Shown: positions 1 through 9,700 of the stretch, piece by piece
Numbering within the stretch: the stretch's first letter is position 1
Layout of the letters: each line of letters begins with the position of its first letter
Source of the DNA: Lachnospiraceae bacterium
GTDB lineage: Bacteria > Bacillota > Clostridia > Lachnospirales > Lachnospiraceae
Direction of reading: 5' to 3'
Assembly (NCBI GenBank): GCA_015056885.1
Contig: SVFL01000018.1
Span: 1 to 53,406, forward strand
DNA: 53,406 nt
The notes under the pieces: generated by a model
The model's input: the letters and a program-made list of their open reading frames with translations, nothing else
The model's database searches: none
What the model was told of the DNA's origin: nothing
Translations under genes and position numbers: made by a program

Positions 1-242
1 GAGGATAATGAAGAAGGTAATTGAATCAAAAGGTATAATCAGCTACTGGTACAAAAATCAAAATCCCTTCTTCTTAAAATGTCCTTGACAAGGGGTACAC
101 TTTAGACAAGGACAGGATAAAATGTTGTTATTGTTGGAGTATATGGAGAGAAATAATGAGATGCATTTAGTGTGTAAACTTAAAGATAAGGATTTTTTGG
201 CTCAGATGTATGAAAAGTATCAGTTGTAGAGGAATGTGAATT
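1..242. other. Left-edge region without a convincing gene
   Basis: I see no supported gene here. Two very short frames exist on the plus strand (8-88, 26 codons; 122-229, 35 codons). Both have poor or no ribosome binding site and could be decayed gene remnants. An 8-bp inverted repeat, TGTCCTTG (80-87) and CAAGGACA (107-114), separates them. Confidence 0.4.
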
Positions 243-974
243 ATGAGTACAGTGGTAAAACGCGGATTTTGTCAGGATGACCCGAAGGAGTTTAACTCCG
301 GTGCTATAGAAAAATTACAGAAGGCCGGAAAAGATGTGCAGTATTTGTTGAATCAAGGATACCCGGTGAAGAGCGCGACTACTTTTGTGGGAAATCATTA
401 TCTTTTGTCAGAGCGGCAGCGTTTGGCTCTTGCAAGGGCGATTTCGGCAGATGAGGCGATTGCCTTACGGAAGGCGAAGGAAGTGGTCACGGTTTCGGAA
501 GGTTGTACGGTAAATATTGATGGGTTTAATACGATTATTTCGCTGGAGGTTGCATTATCGGAGTCACTGCTGTTAAAGTGCATGGACGGAACCGTTCGGG
601 ATCTGGCGGCTCTTCGTGGGACGTATCGCTTGATAGATAAGACGGATGATGCTATCCGGCTGATTGGCAGGAAGTTCAGTGAATATAAGGTGGGGAAAGC
701 TGTGTTTTATCTGGACGCGCCGGTGTCTAATTCCGGGAGACTTAAGGTGCGGATCATGGAACTGCTTGCGGAGTATGATTTCGAGGTGCAGGTGGAGGTA
801 ATCAATCAGGTGGATTCTGTATTGGAAAAGCTGGACAACGTGATTACCGGAGATGCCATCATTTTGGATAAATGTATCAGCTGGATTAATCTGAACCGAC
901 AAATTATCGATGAATATATCGGTCAATATCCTTATGTGGACTTTGAATCTTTCCAAGAGGAATATTTTAGGTAA
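243..974 (+). CDS. DUF434 domain-containing protein
   Basis: This 243-residue soluble protein resembles the DUF434/DUF5616 family of small bacterial and archaeal proteins of unknown function. The family-like part is at the N-terminus: a 'RGF..DD' start, then 'LLNQGYPVKSATTFVG', then 'LSERQRLALARA', typical of the conserved helical DUF434 segment. The second half (about residues 85-210) has regular alternating hydrophobic strands and short acidic turns and looks like an alpha/beta domain. There is no signal peptide or membrane segment. The ATG at 243 follows a GAGGAA ribosome binding site at about 231. It appears to be a single-gene unit, with a possible structured RNA and a terminator downstream. 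The family assignment is by recognition; the biochemical role is unknown. Confidence 0.7.
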   Translation: MSTVVKRGFCQDDPKEFNSGAIEKLQKAGKDVQYLLNQGYPVKSATTFVGNHYLLSERQRLALARAISADEAIALRKAKEVVTVSEGCTVNIDGFNTIISLEVALSESLLLKCMDGTVRDLAALRGTYRLIDKTDDAIRLIGRKFSEYKVGKAVFYLDAPVSNSGRLKVRIMELLAEYDFEVQVEVINQVDSVLEKLDNVITGDAIILDKCISWINLNRQIIDEYIGQYPYVDFESFQEEYFR

Positions 975-994
975 AATTTCAGAATATATTAGTA

Positions 995-1090
995 TATCTC
1001 AATTTGTTTATTGGTGTTTGTAAGTGTATATAGCACCTAGTCGACACGACAAAATACTTAGGGACACCGAAAAACAAATTGGGAGATTAA
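995..1090 (+). other. Predicted structured RNA element upstream of mraY
   Basis: A long imperfect hairpin can be drawn. The base pairs 997-1009 with 1072-1086, including nine perfect pairs (AATTTGTTT/AAACAAATT). A second helix pairs 1011-1017 with 1064-1070 and a third pairs TAAGT 1021-1025 with ACTTA 1056-1060. An apical hairpin is GTCG 1040-1043 with CGAC 1047-1050. It lies just before a terminator-like hairpin and 75 bases before the mraY start. It could be a leader RNA, a small RNA, or the 3' end of the upstream transcript. I do not recognise a known riboswitch class. Confidence 0.35.
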
Positions 1091-1096
1091 TATTTC

Positions 1097-1137
1097 AAAC
1101 AAGCCCCGCAGGATTGCACTCGGGGCTTGTTTGTGGT
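1097..1137 (+). terminator. Terminator-like hairpin before mraY
   Basis: A perfect 12-bp stem pairs 1097-1108 (AAACAAGCCCCG) with 1121-1132 (CGGGGCTTGTTT) around a 12-base loop. The following tract (TTTGTGG) is only weakly T-rich. It may end the upstream gene or act as an attenuator for mraY. Confidence 0.6.
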
Positions 1138-1163
1138 AAGATACACACTGGGAGGAGAGTGCC

Positions 1164-2123
1164 ATGATTTATAATTTGATGAGTGAGAGCGGCAGTTTAC
1201 TTGCCTTGATAGGAGTGTTATTTGCGTTTGGAGGAACTTGGCTGGCGACGGCGAAGCTGAACCCTTATCTGCCTAAGGATGGAGGAAGGGATTTTGCCCA
1301 TGACGGTAAGTTGTCGGCAGGCAAGCCCAGAGGTGCGGGAATTATATTTGTATTGGTGTTTGTGGTAGCAGTGCTTTTGTTTGTTCCCATAAATCCGGAG
1401 ATGGTGATTTATATGATTCTGATTACCATCTGCATGATGACCGGTTTTTTAGATGATGCGTCTAAGACCCCCTGGGGAGAGTACAAGAAGGGGTTTCTTG
1501 ATTTGTGTGTGGCTGCCATGGTGGCGATGACGTTTTTGAAATATAATTCTGCTGTTGTGGAACTGGCATTTTTTGATGTGAAGTTTGTGTTTCATCCGGT
1601 GGTGTTTGCACTGCTTACCATTGTGTTGGTGTGGGCTTCCGTAAATGTAACCAACTGCGCAGACGGTGTGGACGGGCTTTCGGGCACACTTACCATTGTG
1701 ACGCTGGGCACTATTTATATGATTAATCAGATAAAGGACAAGCCTGATTTTTCCTATGCGATTGTATTATTTATTATGTGTCTGTTGGGATATCTTTGGT
1801 TTAACGCTACCCCCAGTAAGCTGATGATGGGCGATGCGGGAAGCCGTGCCATGGGACTGATTATCAGTATTGCGATTTTAAAGACCGGATGCCCGGTGCT
1901 GTATATTCCGGTGGCGCTTGTGCTGATTTTGGATGGTGGCCTTGGACTTTTGAAGGTAGCATTGATTCGGTTTTTGAAGATTTATATTTTAAAAAATACA
2001 CGTACACCCTTGCATGACCATGTGAGAAAGGTGTGGGACTGGTCCAACACTCAGACGGTGTATCGTTTTGCAATTATTCAGGTGATTGTGTCTGCTGTGA
2101 CGATTTATTTGATTCAACTGTAG
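1164..2123 (+). CDS. mraY: MraY-family phospho-sugar transferase (lipid I synthase type)
   Basis: This 319-residue polytopic membrane protein belongs to the MraY/WecA superfamily, which moves a phospho-N-acetylated sugar from a nucleotide onto undecaprenyl phosphate at the inner face of the membrane. The hallmark motifs are present: 'KPRGAGI' in the first cytoplasmic loop, 'FLDDASK' with the aspartate pair at about residues 97-98, 'NVTNCADGVDGLSG' at about 160-174, 'MMGDAGS' near 220, and a 'PLHDH' histidine motif near 282 that favours MraY over WecA. About ten membrane helices are visible. The start is supported by GGAGGAGAG at 1151-1159. It is not in a division/cell-wall (dcw) cluster, so it could be a second MraY-like copy serving the envelope genes downstream. 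Confidence 0.82.
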   Translation: MIYNLMSESGSLLALIGVLFAFGGTWLATAKLNPYLPKDGGRDFAHDGKLSAGKPRGAGIIFVLVFVVAVLLFVPINPEMVIYMILITICMMTGFLDDASKTPWGEYKKGFLDLCVAAMVAMTFLKYNSAVVELAFFDVKFVFHPVVFALLTIVLVWASVNVTNCADGVDGLSGTLTIVTLGTIYMINQIKDKPDFSYAIVLFIMCLLGYLWFNATPSKLMMGDAGSRAMGLIISIAILKTGCPVLYIPVALVLILDGGLGLLKVALIRFLKIYILKNTRTPLHDHVRKVWDWSNTQTVYRFAIIQVIVSAVTIYLIQL

Positions 2124-2186
2124 CAGATGCGGCGGAATGTCCGGTTTTGAATTGATTTAAACCGGCAGGCCGGAAAGGAGAAAGAA

Positions 2187-2687
2187 ATGTATGATCAATT
2201 GACTCCCAGTGACATCAAGAAGATGGAGGAGGAAATCGAATACCGGAAGCTTGTGGTGCGTCCCAAGGCGCTGGAGGACGTGAAAGAGGCTCGTTCTCAC
2301 GGGGATTTGAGTGAGAATTTTGAATATTATGCGGCGAAGAAATTCAAGAATCAGAATGAGAGCCGTATTCGTTATCTGGACAGAATGATTCGCACGGCGC
2401 GAGTGATTTCAGAGGATTCTGCGGAGGATGAGGTGGGTATGAACAATACCGTAACGGTGCAGTTTCTGGATGATGGCTCAGAGGAGACCTACAAAATTGT
2501 GACTACCGTGCGGAGCAATTCGCTGCAGGGGTTAATTACTAATGAGTCGCCGCTGGGGAAGGCGCTTTTGCGCAAAAAGGTGGGGGATGTAGCTCATGTG
2601 CAGGTAAATGATGCGGTGGGCTATGACGTAAAGATTGTAAAAATCGAGAATACCGACGATGACGGTGACAAGATAAGGAGTTTTTAG
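2187..2687 (+). CDS. greA: Transcription elongation factor GreA/GreB family
   Basis: This 166-residue protein has the normal Gre layout. An N-terminal coiled coil (residues 1-80) carries the acidic tip 'GDLSENFEYYAAK', which reaches into the RNA polymerase secondary channel to stimulate cleavage of backtracked RNA. A C-terminal FKBP-like domain carries 'SPLGKALLRKKVGD'. The start follows GGAAAGGAG with good spacing. The stop codon directly abuts the ATG of the next gene at 2688, which suggests translational coupling. The tail 'DDDGDKIRSF' is slightly longer than usual. A Gre factor heading an envelope operon is not unusual in Clostridia. Confidence 0.92.
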   Translation: MYDQLTPSDIKKMEEEIEYRKLVVRPKALEDVKEARSHGDLSENFEYYAAKKFKNQNESRIRYLDRMIRTARVISEDSAEDEVGMNNTVTVQFLDDGSEETYKIVTTVRSNSLQGLITNESPLGKALLRKKVGDVAHVQVNDAVGYDVKIVKIENTDDDGDKIRSF

Positions 2688-4232
2688 ATGAAGAAATATC
2701 TGCTTTTTGATTTGGACGGTACTTTGACGGATCCCGGTGCGGGTATTACTACTTGTGTGCAGTATGCATTGCGCTCTTTCGGGATTGAAGAGCCGGATTT
2801 AAGTCAGTTGGAGTGTTTTATTGGACCCCCTTTGAAGGATAGTTTTAAAGAATTTTACAATATGGATGATGAGCAGGCTCAAAAAGCGGTAGAGAAATAC
2901 AGAGAGCGTTTTCATGATACAGGTATTTTTGAAAACGAGGTGTATAAGGGGATTCCGGAGATGCTTCGCTTGCTTCAGTCCAAGGGCTTTTATCTGGCGG
3001 TGGCGTCTTCAAAGCCTACGGTTTATGTGGAGCGGATTCTGGAGCATTTTAATCTGCGAAAGTATTTCTGTGTGGTTGTGGGAAGCGAGTTGGACGGAAC
3101 CCGTGTGAATAAGGACGAGGTGGTATTGGAGGCTTTGAATAAGCTGTTTTCCTATAAGCCCATTCAGCACAATCAGGTGTATATGATTGGTGACCGTAAA
3201 TTTGATATCGAAGGAGCGAAGGCACTTAAGGTGGAGAGTGTGGGTGTCACTTACGGTTATGGAGATATTGAGGAGCTGAAGGCTGCCAAGGCAGATTATA
3301 TCGTGCGCAGTGTGGAGGAACTGCAGAAGTTTCTCATGCGCGGTGTGGAGGAAGAGAATAAGCCGGAGCAGGAACAAAAGACAGGGCTTAACTTCTCCAA
3401 AATCTGGACTATGTTGTTTTATTTCCTGATGTTTATGTTAGTGCGCAGTGTGGTGACCTATGGGGTGGACTATCTTTGTGTAAGTTTGTGGGACAAAAAT
3501 TTGCCTGCATGGCTGGATAGCTTCTTGTTTGTGCGAGATCCGGCGGCTTGGGAAGAGGGCGCTGACTTTGCCTTTACCGGTAATCAAACCGTGCTTAAGG
3601 CAATACTTGGATTTATCGGTGGTGCGTTGGCAATCCGTAAGGATGCATTGCATGTAATTAAGACTATTGCGGAAGAGAATAAATTAAGATACTTGCGCAA
3701 GGAGGGGGGGAAGAGCTATCTGCTTCTGGCAGGTGCAACGGTGGGTTCTGCGTTGGGGCTGAATATTGCACTGGAGCTTACCGGTGTGGTAGATAAGGTG
3801 GCTGCTTATCAGGCAGTGGTAGCGGATCAGTATTCTGCGCATTTTCTGTTGGGACTGATTTCTACCGGAATTGTAGCACCTATTGCAGAGGAATTATTGT
3901 TCCGTGGAATTATCCATAATGTGTTAAAACGTGTTATGACTACACAGGTTGCTTTATTTTTCTCTTCGGCATTTTTTGGTTTGTATCATATGAATTTAGT
4001 GTCTGGTTTGTATGCATTTATAATGGGCTGTCTGATTGCTTATGCTTATGAGTATTTTGGAGATTTTAAGATGGCAGTGGCAGTGCATGCAGGAGCTAAT
4101 ATACTGGTGTATTGTCTGACTTATACACCGATTGTGTCCAGTGGATTTGTAAGTTGGCCCGTTTGTCTGGTGTTTGCAGCAGTAGCAATTTTCTGTCTGC
4201 AGACTATGAAGCGTAAAAAGGATGTATTTTAA
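2688..4232 (+). CDS. HAD hydrolase fused to CPBP membrane protease
   Basis: This 514-residue protein has two domains. Residues 1-215 are a complete HAD-superfamily phosphatase of phosphoglycolate-phosphatase/beta-phosphoglucomutase type: 'FDLDGTLTD' nucleophile motif, 'ASSKP' motif II, and 'MIGDRKFDIEGA' as the acidic motif. After an acidic linker near 215-235, the rest is a polytopic CPBP (CAAX protease/bacteriocin-processing, Abi) domain. Its motifs are intact: 'EELLFRG' (E401, E402, R406), 'LYHMN' (H434) and 'HAGAN' near 467. No frameshift separates the halves, so this is a real fusion. Its ATG abuts the greA stop, and the LTA-synthase-like genes start nine bases after its end. The protease faces the membrane; the HAD domain is predicted cytoplasmic. 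The substrates of both are unknown. Confidence 0.85.
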   Translation: MKKYLLFDLDGTLTDPGAGITTCVQYALRSFGIEEPDLSQLECFIGPPLKDSFKEFYNMDDEQAQKAVEKYRERFHDTGIFENEVYKGIPEMLRLLQSKGFYLAVASSKPTVYVERILEHFNLRKYFCVVVGSELDGTRVNKDEVVLEALNKLFSYKPIQHNQVYMIGDRKFDIEGAKALKVESVGVTYGYGDIEELKAAKADYIVRSVEELQKFLMRGVEEENKPEQEQKTGLNFSKIWTMLFYFLMFMLVRSVVTYGVDYLCVSLWDKNLPAWLDSFLFVRDPAAWEEGADFAFTGNQTVLKAILGFIGGALAIRKDALHVIKTIAEENKLRYLRKEGGKSYLLLAGATVGSALGLNIALELTGVVDKVAAYQAVVADQYSAHFLLGLISTGIVAPIAEELLFRGIIHNVLKRVMTTQVALFFSSAFFGLYHMNLVSGLYAFIMGCLIAYAYEYFGDFKMAVAVHAGANILVYCLTYTPIVSSGFVSWPVCLVFAAVAIFCLQTMKRKKDVF

Positions 4233-4241
4233 GGAGTTGTA

Positions 4242-6731
4242 ATGAAGGTTAGTGAAATACTGCGGAAAATAAAAATAGATTACAGAAGAGTCATTGCCGG
4301 CGTGGTATTTCTGGTGCTGGAACTGTGGCTGATGTTTGGAAGCGGTGCCCTTCTTGAGGATGAGGTGCATATGCATACCGGAGAAGGGTCCTGGGATATT
4401 GCTTTAACGGACGAGGCGTCTTGTGTTTCCCAGGAGTTTGTACCTGCACATAAAAAGCTGCGTTCCTTGAGTTTTCGTATGGATTTGGCAGGGCTTACCC
4501 AGTGGGATAATGAGGTGACGGTTGTTATAGAAGACAAGGCTGGAAATGCTTTGTTTGAGCGTGTTATGAGCATTCAGGAAATTACGGATGGTGCTTATAC
4601 GGATGTGGATGTGAATCTGGAGCTTTCCACAAGGGAAAGTTATTATTGGAAGATTTCCGTGACGCCTACCTCTGCAGGAGAGTATCCTGTTATCAGCTTG
4701 TGCAGTACGGATTATGAATTGCCTGAGAGTAGAAGTTTTGTCCATGGTGAGAAGCTGGAGGGGGCTCATCTGGTGAGCCGTTATCAGTATACGGACGGTC
4801 TGCCTGCAAGGCGTGCCATGAAAGCGGTGATTCTCTGTCTGGTGGCGGCATTTGGTATTGTAGTGGGTCTGCCGAAGAACAATTATGTGCGCAAGTCAAT
4901 TGGTGTGGTGATTTTGCTGGCAGCGCCCTATGTGCTGGGACAGCGTTTGGAGCTTTTGACTCATGATGTGGCATTTTATCTTCCCCATGCCATGAAGTGG
5001 AATCTGGGAATTATGTATGCCTTGGAGCTGGTGGTGCTTTTGGCAACGCATTCCACTGCAGTAAGTATTGTGCTTACCAATGTTTTTTTGACGGTGTTGT
5101 ATTCCGCAAATTATTTTGTGCTGATGCATCGCGGAACTTCTTTGAATATGAACGATATAACGGCGATTGGCACAGCAACAGATGTAATGGGGGAGTATAA
5201 TCTGACTCCCAACAGTCATCTGGCTTTTGCATGGGCCATGGCGTTAATTTTGGTGGTGTATGGTGCCCAGACCTGTAAGGTGCGTAAGGCAAAGAGGATA
5301 GAGGCTACCGCAGAGGGAGCAGCGGAAGGCACGAATGCGTCTTCGGAAGTGTCAGGAGAAGGTAAAACAGCAAACGGTGGTAAGCGTCGTTTTGCGTTTG
5401 TGGCGGTGTCATATGTGGTGACCATTGCCATGGCAGTGGGGATTGTCTGGTACGGCGGATACAAGCTGCTTTACACAGATTATTTGTATGAAAACGGTTT
5501 TGCGGACAAGGAGTTTGTGGGATATACTCATCAGCTGCTTTATTCCTTTAATGGTTACCTGGTGGGAACCTGTGTGGAGGTAAAAAATTCCCGCATTGAG
5601 AGGCCGGAGGGGTATTCTGCAGAGCAGGTGGAAGCTCTACTTACAGCTGCGAATGCAGAGAGTGAGAGTGCAGAAGAGAAGCCCCATATTATCATTGTGA
5701 TGAATGAGAGTCTGGCAGATGTGCGGACAGTGGCGGATGTGGAGCTGAATCAGGAGAATATGCCTTTCTTGAAATCTATGCAGGAAAATACAGTGAAAGG
5801 TACCGTAAATGTGTCCACTTATGGAGGCGGCACGGCCAATTCGGAATTTGAATTGTTTACCGGCTGTAGCATGGCTTTTCTGCCGGTGAATTATTATCCT
5901 TATCAGCAGGCCTTGCGTGCACCGGTGGATTCTATGATTAGTCAGCTTAAGGAGCAGGGATATACAACCGTTTCCATGCATCCCGAAAGAGCGGGCAACT
6001 GGAATCGTGAGAATGTTTATAAGCATTATGGCTTTGATACCATGTTGTTTCAGCCGGACTTTGTCGATGCCAAGATTGTGCACAGCGGTGTGTCTGATGC
6101 AGAGACTTATAAGCGGATTATTGAGCGGTATGAGAATCGACGCGAAGGCGAGAAGTTGTTTTTGTTTGATTTAACCATGCAAAATCATGGTGGATATGAA
6201 CAGAATGACGGTCCCGATGAGGTGCAGGCTGTAAATGTGAATGAGCCTCAGTTGGATGAATATTTGTCAGTTGTGAAGGTGTCTGATGAGGCCTTTGCAG
6301 ATTTGGTAAGTTATTTTGAGGCACAGGATGAAAAGGTGGTAATCTGTTTGTTTGGCGACCATCAGCCCAGTGTGTTTGATCTGGTGGCTGGTCAGACGGT
6401 GGGCACGGAGGCTTCGGAGAGTGCCATGAATAAGTATCGCACACCTTTTGTCATTTGGGCAAATTATGATATTGAGGAGGCCGAGGGGTATGATATCAGT
6501 TTGAATTACCTCGGTGGTCTTGTGATGCGTACGGCAGGTGTGCAGATGTCACCTTTTTTTGCGTATCTGGAGCAGCTTCGGGAAGAATATCCCATCATCA
6601 CTATTAACGGATATATTGATGATGAGGGAAATTATAATAACTGGAGCGGTGAGATGAACGAATTCCCGGAGTATCGGATGTTGCAGTATAATTATCTGTT
6701 TGCGGACGATACCGTTGAGTGGGGGTATTGA
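4242..6731 (+). CDS. LTA-synthase-like sulfatase-family membrane enzyme (paralogue 1)
   Basis: This 829-residue membrane enzyme resembles lipoteichoic acid synthase, which transfers glycerol-phosphate from phosphatidylglycerol outside the membrane. After a first helix (about 18-36) comes an extracytoplasmic beta-rich segment (about 40-185) with 'TGEGSW' and 'QEFVP'. Several helices follow (about 190-345 and 385-405), then the catalytic domain from about 480. Residues matching the LtaS metal and substrate sites are kept: E489 in 'VMNES', T531 in 'GGGTANSEF', 'NWNR', 'MQNH', and D706-H707 in 'FGDH'. It differs from LtaS in having the extra beta segment. The start follows AAGGAG at 4231. It is the first of three paralogues in a tight operon. 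The exact phospho-alcohol transferred cannot be read from the sequence. Confidence 0.85.
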   Translation: MKVSEILRKIKIDYRRVIAGVVFLVLELWLMFGSGALLEDEVHMHTGEGSWDIALTDEASCVSQEFVPAHKKLRSLSFRMDLAGLTQWDNEVTVVIEDKAGNALFERVMSIQEITDGAYTDVDVNLELSTRESYYWKISVTPTSAGEYPVISLCSTDYELPESRSFVHGEKLEGAHLVSRYQYTDGLPARRAMKAVILCLVAAFGIVVGLPKNNYVRKSIGVVILLAAPYVLGQRLELLTHDVAFYLPHAMKWNLGIMYALELVVLLATHSTAVSIVLTNVFLTVLYSANYFVLMHRGTSLNMNDITAIGTATDVMGEYNLTPNSHLAFAWAMALILVVYGAQTCKVRKAKRIEATAEGAAEGTNASSEVSGEGKTANGGKRRFAFVAVSYVVTIAMAVGIVWYGGYKLLYTDYLYENGFADKEFVGYTHQLLYSFNGYLVGTCVEVKNSRIERPEGYSAEQVEALLTAANAESESAEEKPHIIIVMNESLADVRTVADVELNQENMPFLKSMQENTVKGTVNVSTYGGGTANSEFELFTGCSMAFLPVNYYPYQQALRAPVDSMISQLKEQGYTTVSMHPERAGNWNRENVYKHYGFDTMLFQPDFVDAKIVHSGVSDAETYKRIIERYENRREGEKLFLFDLTMQNHGGYEQNDGPDEVQAVNVNEPQLDEYLSVVKVSDEAFADLVSYFEAQDEKVVICLFGDHQPSVFDLVAGQTVGTEASESAMNKYRTPFVIWANYDIEEAEGYDISLNYLGGLVMRTAGVQMSPFFAYLEQLREEYPIITINGYIDDEGNYNNWSGEMNEFPEYRMLQYNYLFADDTVEWGY

Positions 6732-6734
6732 TAG

Positions 6735-9700
6735 ATGAAATTTTCCATTATTGTTGTTGCATTAAATGCAGGGGAAAAGTTAAAAGAGACGGTCGACAGT
6801 GTTTTGAATCAGACCTGGCAGGATTATGAAATCGTAGTAAAGGACGGAGGCAGCAAGGATGGCTCCGTGGATGCTTTGCCTGAGGATGAGCGGATAAAGG
6901 TGTATGTGGAGAAGGACACCGGTATCTATGAAGCCATGAATCAGGCAGTTGCCAAGGCAAAGGGAGACTATATTCTCTTTTTAAACTGTGGCGACAATTT
7001 CTATGATGATAAAGTTTTGGAGAGGGCAGCTGCCTGCATTGAAAAGGAGCAGGGAGAAGCGCCGTTAGTGGTCTATGGAGATACCTATGGTGCCAAGAAT
7101 GATGTGATGATTGCTGCGCCGAAGAAGATGGACGGATTTGCCTGCTATCGCAACATTCCCTGTCATCAGTCCTGTTTTTATGCATCGAAGCTTTGTAAGG
7201 AGAAACCCTATCTGCCGGAGTACCGGATTCGGGCGGATTATGAGCACTTTTTGTGGTGTTTTTATGAAGCCAAGGCAAAGATGGTTCACATGGGCAGTGT
7301 AGTGGCTTCCTATGAAGGCGGCGGTTATTCGGAGAGTAAGGAGAATCGCAAGCGTGATAAGGAAGAGCACAAGCTTATTACCGAAAAATATATGGATTCC
7401 GCTGAACTTGCGGGGTATCGCAGGGCAATGATGTTGTCAATGGCGCCCTTGCGCAGTTTTCTGGCAGAAAACAAGCTGACATCCTGGGCTTATCATTGGC
7501 TGAAGGATTGTCTGTATCATCACAGGCTTCGTATGGTTGTAGGGCTTGTGGTATTGGTGGTGGAGCTGGCGCTGTTTTTCGGCAGTGATGTAATGCTGGA
7601 GGATGCGGTGAGTTATCATACCGGTGAGGGCTCCTGGGAGGAGCAGTTTACAGAGGAGGCGCCGGGAATTACGCAGGAATTTGTACCTCAGTATGATAAT
7701 TTGGCCAAGATTAGTTTTCTGATGCACAAGGAGCATATGACCCAGAAGGATGGTGTGGTCAATGTGGTGATTGCGGATGCGGACAATAATGTGGTATTTC
7801 AGGGGGAGAAGAGTGTATCTAAGGTCAGAGACGGACGATTTACGGACATGGAAGTGAATCTGACGGTGGATGCGGGTAAGAAATATTATCTGACATTGAT
7901 GTGCAGCCCTTCTAGTGCAGGAGAATTTCCCACGGTTGGCGTGTGTAATTTTGATATTACTTTGCCGGAAAACGGTGCGCTGGTGCATGCAGACGAGATA
8001 CCGGGAGTTCAGCTGGTGAGCCGTTATAATTATGAGGATATTTTGCCGGCGTCCAAAGCCAGAAATATTATTATTATTTGTGTGGTGACAGCTCTTGGTA
8101 TTATGCTGGGTCTTCCGGATAATAAGTATATTCGTATGCTGGCAGGACTGGCACTTATGGCGGTAGGGCCTTATATGTTGGGAAGCAGACTGGAGCTTCT
8201 GACCTTTAAGGAGACCATTTATCTGCCTTTTGCGTTGGATTGGAATGTGGGACTTATGTATGCCATAGAGATTTTGGTATTGTTGTGTACCCATTCTCCC
8301 AGAGTGACTATTGCGGTGACTAATTTGTTTTTGACTTTTTTGTATTCGGTAAATTACTTTGTGATTATGTATCGCGGAACGCCTCTGCGTCCTAATGATG
8401 TGACGGCTATCGGAACGGCTACTCAGGTAGCGGGAGATTATAGTTTTGTGCCTAACAATCATTTGGCTATGGCTTGGGGCTTGTGTGCAATGATTGTGGT
8501 ATTTGGTGTACAGACAGGTGCCGGTAAGATTCAGAGGGCAAAGCTTAAGGAGAAAAGGCTTCCGGCGAAGGAGTCAGTGGCAGTGCCTCTTTGGAAACGT
8601 TTGGCGAAGCCGGTGTCCTATGTGGTGACGATTGCTATTGCTGTGGCAGCAGCTGTCTATGGCGGACATCAGCTGATTAATACGGAACTGTTACACGAGG
8701 CAGGATTTAAGGATGAGGAATTCCGTGGCTTTAATCAGGATGTAATTTATTATGCCAACGGTTATCTGGTGGCTACCTGTATTGAACTTAAAAATGCCAA
8801 GATTGAGCCACCTGTAGGATATACGGTGGAGTATGTGGAGGGAATTTTGTCTGCGGCGGAGCATTCTGACGCTGCTGATGAAACCCAGGAAGAACTTCCA
8901 CATGTAATTCTGGTGATGAATGAGAGCTTTGCAGATTTGCGTGTACTGGGTAATGTGGAGCTCAGTCAGGAAAATATGGCGTTCTTTAATTCACTGAAGG
9001 AGAATACTATTCGTGGTTATGTGAATGCATCTGTGTTGGGTGGCGGTACTGCCAATACGGAGTTTGAAGTGTTTACGGGCTGTAATATGGCGTTTTTCTC
9101 TGCCAATTATTATCCTTATCAGCAGGCCATTAAGAAGCCTGTAAATTCCCTGGTAAGCCAGATGGAGAAGAATGGATATACCACTTATTCCATGCATCCG
9201 GAGCCTTCCGGGAACTGGAACAGAGGAAATGTATACAGACATTACGGATTTGATAAGAGTTTGTTTCAGAGAGATTTTGAGGGGGCTGAGGAGATTCACA
9301 GCGGTGTGTCCGATGCAGAGACGTTCAATAAAATTATTGAACTGTATGAGAACCGTCAAGCAGATGAGAAAATGTTTATTTTTGATTTAACCATGCAGAA
9401 TCATGGCAATTATAATCAGAAAAACATTGAATATGATGTGTTTGCAAGTAACTGGGATTTGCCTCAAGTAGATGAGTATTTGTCCTGTATTAAGATATCC
9501 GATGAAGCCTTTGCAGATTTGGTGAGCTATTTTGAGAAGCAGGACGAGAAGGTGATTATCTGTATGTATGGAGATCATCAGCCCTGGATTTCTGATTTGC
9601 TGGTGGAGACCGATAAGACGGATAGTAATGTGTCTGTTGAAGATTTGATGCTCAAGTACAAGACACCTTTTGTAATTTGGGCGAATTACGATATTGAAGA

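Noticed and set aside
8..229. Truncated hydrolase-like gene remnants at the left edge
   Set aside because: The two frames of 26 and 35 codons have no recognisable motif beyond a vague likeness of the first to alpha/beta hydrolase N-termini; too little to call a pseudogene.
7437..8462. A 341-codon minus-strand frame
   Set aside because: It is antisense to the fused glycosyltransferase/LTA-synthase-like gene, its product is low-complexity and rich in histidine and glutamine, and it has no start signal.
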